From the NCBI GenBank assembly GCA_963761705.1, contig CAVXHK010000001.1, positions 992,001 through 1,056,000 on the forward strand: a stretch of 64,000 nt of DNA. The letters are read 5' to 3'. Within the stretch, counting starts at the first letter, position 1. The number at the start of each line of letters is the position of its first letter. This stretch comes from CAVVKW01 sp963761705. Lineage in GTDB: Bacteria > Verrucomicrobiota > Verrucomicrobiia > Chthoniobacterales > JAATET01. Below the pieces are notes generated by a model. It had not been told where the DNA came from. It worked only from the letters and a program-made list of their open reading frames with translations, and did not search any database. A program made the position numbers and the translations under genes. Below, piece by piece: positions 8,209 to 14,680 of the stretch.

Positions 8209-8514
8209 ATGAAAAGGAAGAGAAGGAATCACAGCAGTGAGTTCAAGGCACGGATCGCGCTTGAGGCGATCAAGGGAATGAAGACGGTGCAGCAGATCGC
8301 GGCGGAAAACGATCTGCATCCGGTGCAGGTGACGCAGTGGAAGACGGCGATGGCGGAGTCAGCCGCAGGCATTTTCGAGCGGGGCCGGGACCAGGTGGCC
8401 CGAGCCGCTGATGAGGAGAAGGAAAAAGAGCGATTGGAGCGCAAGGTGGGACAACTCGTCGTGGAGGTCGACTGGCTCAAAAAAAAGTGCAAGGAGTTGG
8501 GGATCGATCCATGA
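8209..8514 (+). CDS. IS3 OrfA, HTH_Tnp_1-type DNA-binding protein
   Basis: The 101-residue protein opens MKRKRRNHSSEFKARIALEA, a standard IS3-group OrfA start, with a helix-turn-helix (KTVQQIAAENDLHPVQVTQW) and a C-terminal leucine-zipper-like coiled coil from about residue 70. On its own it is thought to bind the IS ends and hold transposition down. Its last codons overlap orfB, and its TGA overlaps an internal ATG of orfB. Confidence 0.9.
   Translation: MKRKRRNHSSEFKARIALEAIKGMKTVQQIAAENDLHPVQVTQWKTAMAESAAGIFERGRDQVARAADEEKEKERLERKVGQLVVEVDWLKKKCKELGIDP
8479..8487 (+). promoter_or_regulatory. programmed -1 frameshift site A AAA AAG
   Basis: A run of eight A residues (8479-8486) followed by G gives the heptamer A AAA AAG at 8481-8487 in the orfA frame. 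Slipping by -1 there joins orfA to the orfB frame, producing the OrfAB transposase. This is the established expression mode of IS3 elements. Confidence 0.8.
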
Positions 8515-9368
8515 GGAAGGCGATGGTCGATCCCGAGAACGAGGAGTTGAGCATCCGGCGGCAGTGCGAGCTGTTGGGGGTTAACCGCAACCGACTTCAG
8601 AGGCGCGTAACGGATTTGGACGAAGAGGAACTGACCCTGGCGCGTCGGCTTGACGAGTTGCACCTGAGGTTCCCGGAGTTTGGCACCCGCCGCATGAGCC
8701 AATGGCTTTTACGGGAGGGTCGGCCGGGAGTGACGCGGCGACGGATTGGCAAGGTGATGAAGAGGACGGGACTAGCGGCGATCTATCGGCGGCCGCGGAC
8801 GAGCCAGCCGGCTCCTGGAGCGCAGATCTATCCGTATCTGCTGCGGGAGCGGACCGTGGACTCGCCCGACGAAGTGTGGTGTGCCGATGTGACCTATATC
8901 CCGATGGCAAGAGGCTTCGCGTATCTGGTGGCAGTCATGGACTGGAAGACGCGGGCGGTGCTTTCCTGGAAGCTCTCCAATACGCTCGATGGAACGTTTT
9001 GCGTCGCGGCCCTTCGAGAGGCGCTGGTCGTCGCGGGCAGGGCACCAGAGATCTTCAACACCGATCAGGGCTGCCAGTTCACCAGCCGGGCTTGGATCAC
9101 GACGGTGGAAGAAAGTGGCGCGAAAGTCAGCATGGACGGAAAAGGCCGATGGATGGACAACATCTTCATCGAGCGGCTGTGGCGCTCGGTCAAACATGAG
9201 GGCGTTTACCTCTGGGCCTACGAGAGCGTGTGGGACCTCGAGATCGCGCTCGGGAAATGGTTCGTCGATTACAACCACTGGAAGCAGCACGAGTCGCTCG
9301 GATACAAGACGCCGTGGGAGTGCTATCGACCTCACCAAATCCCCGCATGGAAGCAGGAGGCCGCATGA
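8487..9368 (+). CDS. IS3 OrfB, DDE transposase
   Basis: The frame carries an HTH_21-like region (FGTRRMSQWLLREG) and an rve integrase core. DDE residues are in WCADVTYIPMA (near residue 133), FNTDQGCQFTS (near 192) and the glutamate of NIFIERLWRSVKHEGVYL (near 228), followed by DYNHWKQHESLGYKTP. It is intact. Translation alone could start at the ATG at 8511, but the catalytic product is expected to be the OrfAB fusion made through the slip site just upstream. Confidence 0.9.
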   Translation: MQGVGDRSMRKAMVDPENEELSIRRQCELLGVNRNRLQRRVTDLDEEELTLARRLDELHLRFPEFGTRRMSQWLLREGRPGVTRRRIGKVMKRTGLAAIYRRPRTSQPAPGAQIYPYLLRERTVDSPDEVWCADVTYIPMARGFAYLVAVMDWKTRAVLSWKLSNTLDGTFCVAALREALVVAGRAPEIFNTDQGCQFTSRAWITTVEESGAKVSMDGKGRWMDNIFIERLWRSVKHEGVYLWAYESVWDLEIALGKWFVDYNHWKQHESLGYKTPWECYRPHQIPAWKQEAA

Positions 9369-9400
9369 AAATTAAACCGTGGCTCACCCCCCGTCGCGGT

Positions 9401-9470
9401 CGCTGGACCGGGACGCCCTCCGGCTTGCTCCGCTACGCTCCGCATCGCCTGCAGGCGTCCCGGACCAGCG
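9401..9470. repeat. 17-base hairpin downstream of IS3 orfB
   Basis: Arms 9401-9417 (CGCTGGACCGGGACGCC) and 9454-9470 pair with one mismatch. The loop contains GCTCCGCTACGCTCCGC, itself a near direct repeat. It sits between orfB and the right terminus, in 170 bases that hold no other feature. Confidence 0.7.
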
Positions 9471-9538
9471 AAAACCTTGCCCCCAAGGACACAACCAACC
9501 TACAACAACCCAACCCACGGGAGGCTCCTCCGAACTAA

Positions 9539-9931
9539 CTAAAAACGGGCTCCTACTGGCTCCGCTTTCCGTGCCACCTCACCTTGTTGGGTCTTCCCTC
9601 CTTCTATAAACTCGGCAAGTTGTGTCAATAGACGATCATGTCGCTCTGTAGTGATGTGACCGAGTGTTCCAGCGAAGTTGCCTGTTGGAAGGACCGCGAG
9701 ATATCCAAGTCTGATTACAGAAGTCTTCTTCAGTCCCGTTTCGTAGAAGTCATCCTCGTCAACCGAAATGATCTCGTCGAAATCAGGGACAGCATGACGG
9801 AGTTGCGTGCTGACTCCGCAGACAAGAAGGTCATCAAATGGCGGCATCACGCGTAGAACAACTACGGGCCGATTCTTAATCCGTCCGTCGGATTGTTGCA
9901 GGGGTGTAAGTAAAATATCGCCTTCTGTCAT
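9539..9931 (-). CDS. PemK/MazF-family toxin with IS-derived C-terminus
   Basis: The product (130 residues) has the PemK/MazF core: GDILLTPL at the start, KNRPVVVLRVMPP, LLVCGVSTQL, SVIRLGYLAVLP and GTLGHITTERHDRLLTQL. Such toxins are sequence-specific RNA endonucleases. The last 15 or so residues (from GEVARKAEP on) are encoded by the right inverted repeat of the IS3 element and the bases behind it, so the natural C-terminus was replaced; the catalytic fold should be complete. Its ATG overlaps the TGA of the antitoxin reading frame. It lies in an integron cassette whose own attC has been lost at the IS3 junction. Confidence 0.8.
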   Translation of the reverse strand: MTEGDILLTPLQQSDGRIKNRPVVVLRVMPPFDDLLVCGVSTQLRHAVPDFDEIISVDEDDFYETGLKKTSVIRLGYLAVLPTGNFAGTLGHITTERHDRLLTQLAEFIEGGKTQQGEVARKAEPVGARF

Positions 9932-10141
9932 GACCGAAGATCAGACAGATTGTATTCGGGTTCTTCGTCACTGTAAGCTCCAGCAAGTGAGTGCTTTGCG
10001 ATTTCCGAGTAATCAGAGCTTCTCGGATGATTGCTCTCTCAGAACTGTGACAAACAGACTGCAGTTGTCCGGTATCACATATGGCTCATCCAACAAAATC
10101 TGCTGTCCGTCGTAGTGAGCTTTTAGAGTAACATTCGGCAT
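9928..10141 (-). pseudogene. antitoxin of the PemK/MazF pair, frameshifted
   Basis: From the ATG at 10141 the minus strand reads MPNVTLKAHYDGQQILLDEP and on to VTVL, then stops at 10013. A second frame picks up at about the same place and reads SDYSEIAKHSLAGAYSDEEP to a TGA at 9928 that overlaps the toxin ATG. Together the two halves look like a normal antitoxin of about 70 residues (DNA-binding-type N-terminus, acidic toxin-wrapping C-terminus). The total of 214 bases is one more than a multiple of three, so one extra base lies near 10010-10030. As it stands no full antitoxin can be made. Confidence 0.65.
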
Positions 10142-10190
10142 GCGAGATGTGTATCAGATCTTCGAACACCGTGCAAGAAAGCGCTCATGG

Positions 10191-10315
10191 ACCCAACGTC
10201 AAGCTCAGCCACCCTGAACGGGCGACCGGAAGCGACTGGTGATCATCTGCCTGTGGCGGGTGGCGCAACCCCAGGAGCGAAGCGGATAGGGGTTGGCTGC
10301 AGCGCCTTGTTAGGC
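10191..10315 (-). repeat. attC site 1 (integron cassette recombination site)
   Basis: A 125-base imperfect palindrome bounded by the core words ACCCAAC (10191-10197) and GTTAGGC (10309-10315), which fit RYYYAAC and GTTRRRY. Inner boxes CAAGCTCAGCC and GGCTGCAGCGCCTTG pair with each other with small bulges, as in attC folds. It follows the stop of the minus-strand gene at 10310 and precedes the toxin-antitoxin cassette, so it reads in the minus direction. It is about 90% identical to the two other sites by eye. Confidence 0.85.
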
Positions 10316-10789
10316 CGCACTGACTTTATTTCCGTCGAATTCGCATCTGATCTCTAAGCCTGATGCCCAATCAAGAATACGTAGCTTATCCGTATCATCC
10401 ATCTCAGAAAATGAAAGTTCAAGGTCCTTAATCACATCTGACCGGGAGATAAGGTCCGGGTCGGTAAAAAATGTCTGTGACGATACCCAGACACTGTGGC
10501 TGATGACTATCCCGATTCGTGGTGGGCGGTGCTTTGCAAAAAGTGCGGTGAAGTGATCAATAATTTCTTGAGACGTCACAGGGCTCGCGCTCTTCGCTTG
10601 ATGAGTGGCGTGCATAATGTAATAGCTTGCGAGATCAATGGTTGCGAGGCTACGAACACCAAGTAGAAGCTCACCATCTTTATGAACTGGTTGATCGAAA
10701 AAGGTGCATCCCATGGCATACCAGTCATAGACAAAGAATCCGCTATCTGGATCTCGGCCTTCGCTTTCAAAAAATTCTTGGTTCGTCAT
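10310..10789 (-). CDS. cassette-encoded protein of unknown function
   Basis: A 159-residue soluble protein starting MTNQEFFESEGRDPDSGFFV. The start is 10 bases inside the cassette after the core site GTTAGGC and its TAA stop lies in the core site of attC 1, the tight fit typical of integron gene cassettes. The segment PPRIGIVISHSVWVSS may be a beta-strand-turn core, but I recognise no family. There is no signal peptide and no membrane segment. An in-frame ATG seven codons upstream lies in the attC and is less likely. Confidence 0.6.
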   Translation of the reverse strand: MTNQEFFESEGRDPDSGFFVYDWYAMGCTFFDQPVHKDGELLLGVRSLATIDLASYYIMHATHQAKSASPVTSQEIIDHFTALFAKHRPPRIGIVISHSVWVSSQTFFTDPDLISRSDVIKDLELSFSEMDDTDKLRILDWASGLEIRCEFDGNKVSAA

Positions 10790-10798
10790 AGTATATTG

Positions 10799-10924
10799 GC
10801 CTAACGTCAAGCTCAGCCACCCTGAACGGGCGACCGGAGTCTACTGGTGATCAACTGCCGGTAAGAGGTCCGCGCAACCCCGAGAGCGAAGCGGCTAGGG
10901 GTTGGCTGCAGCGCCTTGTTCGGC
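10799..10924 (-). repeat. attC site 2
   Basis: A 126-base copy bounded by GCCTAAC (10799-10805) and GTTCGGC (10918-10924). The second core has C where R is expected, a tolerated variant since the essential GTT is kept. The inner boxes are the same as in attC 1. It closes the 111-residue membrane-protein cassette and opens the 159-residue one. Confidence 0.85.
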
Positions 10925-11230
10925 TTGTAGCGGTCGGGTGCCTCGGATAATCAGAATAATCGAAAGTGGGAATAAGATAATTTTCACATAACCTGTTGCT
11001 ACTTGTGCGGCTTTGTAGCAGACAAACGTGAACTCATGCATCGCGACGCCTGATAGCCCGAAGAACAGCGCATACGAGATCAGTTCGGATATCGCTGCAA
11101 GAAATAGCAATAACAATGGGATCTGCCTTGAAACTACGTAACTTTGAAGTGAAACTACAGCAACAATGCTGATACCCAAGATCTCAGGTAAATATGCGAG
11201 TTCGAGGAGCATATAGAGGAGCGATATCAT
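10895..11230 (-). CDS. cassette-encoded small membrane protein
   Basis: The 111-residue product has three or four membrane segments (about residues 3-27, 36-58, 62-80 and 85-100) and no recognised domain. The last residues (AEQGAAANP) are encoded by attC 2, so the reading frame runs into the recombination site. Small membrane proteins are common among integron cassettes. The 130 bases between the start and the upstream core site would hold its promoter and leader. Confidence 0.55.
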   Translation of the reverse strand: MISLLYMLLELAYLPEILGISIVAVVSLQSYVVSRQIPLLLLFLAAISELISYALFFGLSGVAMHEFTFVCYKAAQVATGYVKIILFPLSIILIIRGTRPLQAEQGAAANP

Positions 11231-11364
11231 TGGATAAAATTGGATGTTTATATTAAGTCCCGATTACCCCAATCAGTCGATTAGCAGGTTATATATGCTG
11301 GAGATCATGCATCATGGGGAAGATCTGGAGGTTGCTCAGGAATTTCTCGTCCGCCGGAGGCTGA

Positions 11365-11490
11365 GCCGAACGTCAAGCTCAGCCACCCTGAACGGGCGAC
11401 CGGATGCTACTGGTGATCAACTGCCGGTAGAGGGTCCGCGCAACCCCAGGAGCGAAGCGGATAGGGGTTGGCTGCAGCGCCTTGTTAGAC
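11365..11490 (-). repeat. attC site 3
   Basis: A 126-base copy bounded by GCCGAAC (11365-11371) and GTTAGAC (11484-11490). The body is almost identical to attC 2. Beyond it, 11491-11717 holds only a weak reading frame. Confidence 0.85.
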
Positions 11491-11721
11491 TCGTATTGCA
11501 TCGGAATATAACGCGTATGGTGATGCTTGATTCTGATTTCTACGCGATATGTGAGACGCTGCGGAGAGAGACCTGAGTAAGACTACGCATTTAGGTAAGA
11601 TTCGTGCTGGACCGTTTTTGGGCAGGAGGCGGCTACAACGTGAGATATAGGCCAGTCGGAACGAGTTCCATCGCTCAATATCTAACACTTTGAGTGGTTG
11701 CTCTATAATCTTGGTGGTCAT
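11485..11721 (-). CDS. possible second gene of the outermost cassette
   Basis: A 78-codon frame whose ATG overlaps the TGA of the next upstream gene (ATGA at 11718-11721) and whose TAA stop falls in the core of attC 3, as for the neighbouring cassette genes. The residue composition is irregular (rich in Arg, Ser and Leu) and I recognise nothing in it. Position supports it, sequence does not; it may be non-coding. Confidence 0.3.
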   Translation of the reverse strand: MTTKIIEQPLKVLDIERWNSFRLAYISRCSRLLPKNGPARILPKCVVLLRSLSAASHISRRNQNQASPYALYSDAIRV

Positions 11722-11939
11722 GATCGTAAGTTCTTGAATGCTGCCCAGCCAAGAAACGAAACCACAGCGGTCAACAGGATTGGTGCGATTCCTAGAATCA
11801 ATGATGCATAGAGTAATGTTCTACTGTCTTCGGTGTTACGCACGAGGCTTGTGGCTACAGAGATCACAAAAAATAATGAAGCTGGTATGATAGCCGGAGA
11901 GAAACTTGGAACTATCGTTGGGGCAACGAGGATACCCAC
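11718..11939 (-). CDS. small two-segment membrane protein, outermost visible cassette
   Basis: The 73-residue product has two hydrophobic segments (about residues 8-30 and 42-66) and no recognised domain. It is the last gene before the array gives way to the truncated exported-protein gene. I could not find a fourth attC or an attI site at its 5' side, so its cassette status is inferred from orientation, base composition and attC 3 downstream. Confidence 0.4.
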   Translation of the reverse strand: MGILVAPTIVPSFSPAIIPASLFFVISVATSLVRNTEDSRTLLYASLILGIAPILLTAVVSFLGWAAFKNLRS

Positions 11940-12298
11940 CAGTAATGAGCGTCGCGCAGCCGATCTGCTTGAGCAAGTAAGACAGTCCCGAGCGGAGCAG
12001 AGCCTGATAAGGCCAGGTTGTTGTCGTTGTCGATGCCCAGAAAGAGGCCGTTACCCGAATTTGGATTGACCGCTCTGAAAAAGGTGACACGGAAAAACAC
12101 GTCGGTTTCGTTGTTCGCGATCTGGATCGTGTTGATGTCGAAGGCGAAGCTTTCGTCGGCATCGGTCAAATAGATGGGAATGCCGTTCCAGTCGGAGAAA
12201 TCTCCGTCGATGGTGATATTGGCGAAGGTGCCGGCTTGGGCGGTGAGGCCGAGTCCCGTGATGGCCAGGGTGGCCAGGATGGTGGATTTCAGTTTCAT
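11912..12298 (-). pseudogene. exported protein, 3' end truncated at the edge of the cassette array
   Basis: The N-terminus is a clear signal peptide (MKLKSTILATLAITGLGLTAQA) followed by ITIDGDFSDWNGIP and NGLFLGIDNDNNL, a pattern I know from longer exported proteins with a DOMON/CBM9-like fold. Here the reading stops being protein-like after LALSG and ends at residue 128, where the array begins. I infer truncation by the incoming cassettes or a related event. The gene follows the LacI gene by 41 bases on the same strand; that 12299-12339 gap holds nothing obvious. Confidence 0.5.
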
Positions 12299-12339
12299 GG
12301 TTTTTGTGTTGGTTTGGTCGTTTCGTTTTTTCTGATCGG

Positions 12340-13377
12340 CTAAAGGGTGAGCGGTCCGCTGGACTCGCGGGCGGTGAAGTAGGTGGGGGTCAAAATGGGT
12401 GGGGGAGTGTTGGCGGAAGAGGCGGCGCCGGGGTTGCCCTTGGTCTTGATACTCTTCAGGAGAGCGTCGATGGCGGTGCGGGCGATGGCGGCCCGGGGGA
12501 CGCCGATGCTGGAGAGGGTGGGGACCGAGTGGGCGGCGATGGCGAGGTCGTCGATGCCGATGATGGAAAAGTCACGGGGAAGGCGGACGCCGGTGGCGGC
12601 GGCGGAGCGCATGGCACCCAGGGCCAGGATGTCCGTGGCGCAGATGACGGCGGTGAGTCCGTCCGCCCGCCAAGCGGCGAAGGCGCGTTCGCCGTCCTCG
12701 AACGACTTTGATCCGTAGCCGGTGGCCCGCCCGGCGAGGGTGAGGTCGTGGGAAGCGAGTGCGGAGTTCAACGCGCGGAATTTTCCGTCGTCGACCAAGC
12801 CGTGGAAGTAGCCGATGCGGGTGTGGCCGTGAGCGACGAGATGGTCGACCGCAGCGCGAATCCCGGGGCCGAAGTCGATCACGACCTGGGCGTGGCAGGG
12901 TGGGATGTCCCAGCTTTGAGCGCTGAGGATCACGGTGGGCGTGTCGCCGATCTGGGCGAGCAGTTTATCGGCGCTTTCGTTGCCGTCCGAGACGAGGACG
13001 AGGCCGTCGATGGATTTGCCGCCGGTGAGGGAGGCCAGCTGGGTCGGGGCATCGTCGAGGCGGCGGGCGTGGCGGGAAGCCAGCTCGAGGTGGAGGCCGT
13101 GGCCGGAGTCGGTGGCGGCTTTGGCGATCTCCTGCGCCAGCTCCATGTTGTAGTAGTCGAAGATGGGCTCGTCGCCGAAGCAGTAGTAGAGGCCGAGGAC
13201 GCCGCTGGATTGTCGGGAGAGGCGCTGGGCGAGAACGTTCGGGGTGAAATTCAGGCGGCGGGCTTCGTTGAGGACGCGTTCACGAGTCGCGGGGTCGATG
13301 ACACCGCGTCCCGAGAACGCGCGGGAGACCGTGGCAGTGGAGACGCCGATCTGTTCGGAGAAGGTGCGGATGTTCAT
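12340..13377 (-). CDS. LacI-family transcriptional regulator
   Basis: From the ATG at 13377 the protein is 345 residues. It has a LacI headpiece (MNIRTFSEQIGVSTATVSRA, then hinge helix NVLAQRLSRQ) and a periplasmic-binding-protein-like sensor domain (GIDDLAIAAHSVPTLSSIGVP near residues 275-297). The frame is open much further upstream, but that part is a shadow of the oxidoreductase gene. The start overlaps the oxidoreductase stop as ATGA, so the two are co-translated. Palindromes TTGTAACCGGTTACAA upstream of the oxidoreductase and of the sugar operon are the obvious operators; the inducer is unknown, probably a sugar or sugar phosphate from that pathway. Confidence 0.9.
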   Translation of the reverse strand: MNIRTFSEQIGVSTATVSRAFSGRGVIDPATRERVLNEARRLNFTPNVLAQRLSRQSSGVLGLYYCFGDEPIFDYYNMELAQEIAKAATDSGHGLHLELASRHARRLDDAPTQLASLTGGKSIDGLVLVSDGNESADKLLAQIGDTPTVILSAQSWDIPPCHAQVVIDFGPGIRAAVDHLVAHGHTRIGYFHGLVDDGKFRALNSALASHDLTLAGRATGYGSKSFEDGERAFAAWRADGLTAVICATDILALGAMRSAAATGVRLPRDFSIIGIDDLAIAAHSVPTLSSIGVPRAAIARTAIDALLKSIKTKGNPGAASSANTPPPILTPTYFTARESSGPLTL

Positions 13378-14543
13378 CGGGCGGGTGTGAGTTCGGTCGT
13401 GTGCGCTGCGGTCGTGGCGTGGTTCGCGGGTTCGGTGAGGGTATGCGCGAGGTCGGTGAGCGGCTGGACGTCGACAAATTGGCCGGTGTGCGAACTCTCG
13501 CGAGCCGCGAGGCAGGCGTAAACGCTCTGGATTCCGGCGGTGAGCGGGCTGCGCGAGCGGGATTCGCCGCGGATAACGGCGATGAAATTTTCCGCCAAGG
13601 CGGAGTCGCCGCCGAAGTGGTCTGCCCCCTTCGGCGGGTGGGCGGTGGTAATGCGGTCGGCGTCGTGGTGGTGGACGTCGAGGGCGTTGCGATACCAGTC
13701 GAAACGGAGGGTGCCCCGGAGTCCGCTGAGGGTCGCGCCGCGGGCGGCGGCTGAGTGTTTGGAATAAAAAACCTGCGTGTAGGTGCCCTGAGCGCCGCTG
13801 GCGAACTCGAGCAGCGTAGTGGAGGCGTCCTGATTCATGCCGGTCTCGGGCGTTCCGATGTCGTCGCGGTAGGTGCGGGTCGCATCGCCCTCGGAGGGTT
13901 CGAGAGTGCGATCGCGGTGGAGGCGACCGCGTTGGGCCATGGCGGCGACGCGGACAATGGGCGATCCCATGAGGTGGGCCAGGTAGTCGAAATCGTGGGT
14001 CGCCTTCTGGAGGAACAGGCCGCCGGTGATGGCGTGGCTGCGATACCACGTGTCAAAGTAGACGTCGCCGTAGGGAACGTAGTTGACGGCGAGGACGTGC
14101 TCGGGGCGGCCGATGGCGTCGGCGGCGAGTTCGGCGGCAACCATGTCGCAGAGATTGGAAACGCGGAGGGGGAAGCTGACGACGACCACAGAGGCGACGT
14201 CGGCGAAAGCGCGTTCGAGGTCGCGAGCATGATCGAAGGTGGTCGCGACGGGTTTTTCGAGGAAAATGGGGAGGCCGGAGCGGGCGGCGGCGATGGCGAC
14301 GGGGGTGTGGAGGTCGCAGCGGGTGCCGATGGCGAGCGCGTCGGGGCGGGCTTCGCGGAGAAGGTCATCGAGGGTATCGAAGAAACGGACGCCGACACGC
14401 TGGTCGGCGGGCAAGCGCTCGAGGGCGGCGGAGGGGGTGGGGTCGACGACGCCGACGAGTTGGAGGTCCGGGGAGGCGGCGCGGAAGCAGGACAGGAGGT
14501 GTGCCATGCGGGTGCCGAGTCCAATGATGCCGAGTTTGATCAT
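13374..14543 (-). CDS. Gfo/Idh/MocA-family oxidoreductase
   Basis: The 389-residue protein has the NAD(P) fold start GIIGLGTRMAHLL, the conserved EKP motif in FLEKPVATTF (near residue 100) and the second catalytic motif region with KATHDFDYLAHLMGSP (near 180). It is cytoplasmic. Members oxidise or reduce sugars or their derivatives, and some act as NAD-dependent glycosidase partners; the substrate cannot be read from sequence. It heads a two-gene unit with the LacI regulator, under two tandem operator copies 38-76 bases upstream of its ATG. Its neighbours suggest an amino-sugar or related glycan substrate. Confidence 0.85.
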   Translation of the reverse strand: MIKLGIIGLGTRMAHLLSCFRAASPDLQLVGVVDPTPSAALERLPADQRVGVRFFDTLDDLLREARPDALAIGTRCDLHTPVAIAAARSGLPIFLEKPVATTFDHARDLERAFADVASVVVVSFPLRVSNLCDMVAAELAADAIGRPEHVLAVNYVPYGDVYFDTWYRSHAITGGLFLQKATHDFDYLAHLMGSPIVRVAAMAQRGRLHRDRTLEPSEGDATRTYRDDIGTPETGMNQDASTTLLEFASGAQGTYTQVFYSKHSAAARGATLSGLRGTLRFDWYRNALDVHHHDADRITTAHPPKGADHFGGDSALAENFIAVIRGESRSRSPLTAGIQSVYACLAARESSHTGQFVDVQPLTDLAHTLTEPANHATTAAHTTELTPAR

Positions 14544-14580
14544 GTTCTTGGGGTCGTGATTTAGCAGAAGATGTGCCGAG

Positions 14581-14596
14581 TTGTAACCGGTTACAA
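14581..14596. promoter_or_regulatory. LacI-type operator copy 1
   Basis: The perfect 16-base palindrome TTGTAACCGGTTACAA with the central CG step typical of LacI-family operators. It lies 38 bases upstream of the oxidoreductase ATG, in a 137-base intergenic region with no other visible feature. Confidence 0.85.
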
Positions 14597-14603
14597 GTCA
14601 AAA

Positions 14604-14619
14604 ATGTAACCGGTTACAA
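14604..14619. promoter_or_regulatory. LacI-type operator copy 2
   Basis: ATGTAACCGGTTACAA, seven bases after copy 1, giving a centre-to-centre distance of 23 bases (about two helical turns), so two dimers could bind the same face. Confidence 0.85.
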
Positions 14620-14680
14620 GAACGGGTTTTGAATGGATTTTCCGGATCGGGTTGGCGCGATTCTGAACGCGAGCCGAGGT

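Larger units (their letters stand above)
8129..9581 (+). mobile_element. IS3-family insertion sequence
   Basis: Inverted ends are at 8129-8155 (TGAGGTGGTACGGG then TAAACGGAGCCAG) and 9556-9581 (reverse complement TGAGGTGGCACGG then AAAGCGGAGCCAG); they differ by a few bases and one gap and end TG...CA. Between them lie orfA and orfB in the IS3 arrangement, with orfB in the -1 frame and an A-run at the junction. No clean target duplication is visible directly outside the ends. CCTTG occurs at 8122-8126 and 9582-9586, but the left copy is two bases away from the terminus. Genes on both sides end inside the terminal repeats. Confidence 0.85.

Noticed and set aside
8122..9586. CCTTG as a 5-base target duplication of the IS3 element
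   Set aside because: The left copy is separated from the terminal TG by two bases, so it may be chance.
11244..11576. Plus-strand 110-codon frame across attC 3
   Set aside because: It reads through the recombination site and is opposite to all cassette genes.
12340..14049. A 569-codon minus-strand frame covering the LacI gene and much of the oxidoreductase
   Set aside because: Only the part from 13377 down is LacI; the upstream residues are rich in Arg and Pro and are an out-of-frame reading of the oxidoreductase gene.
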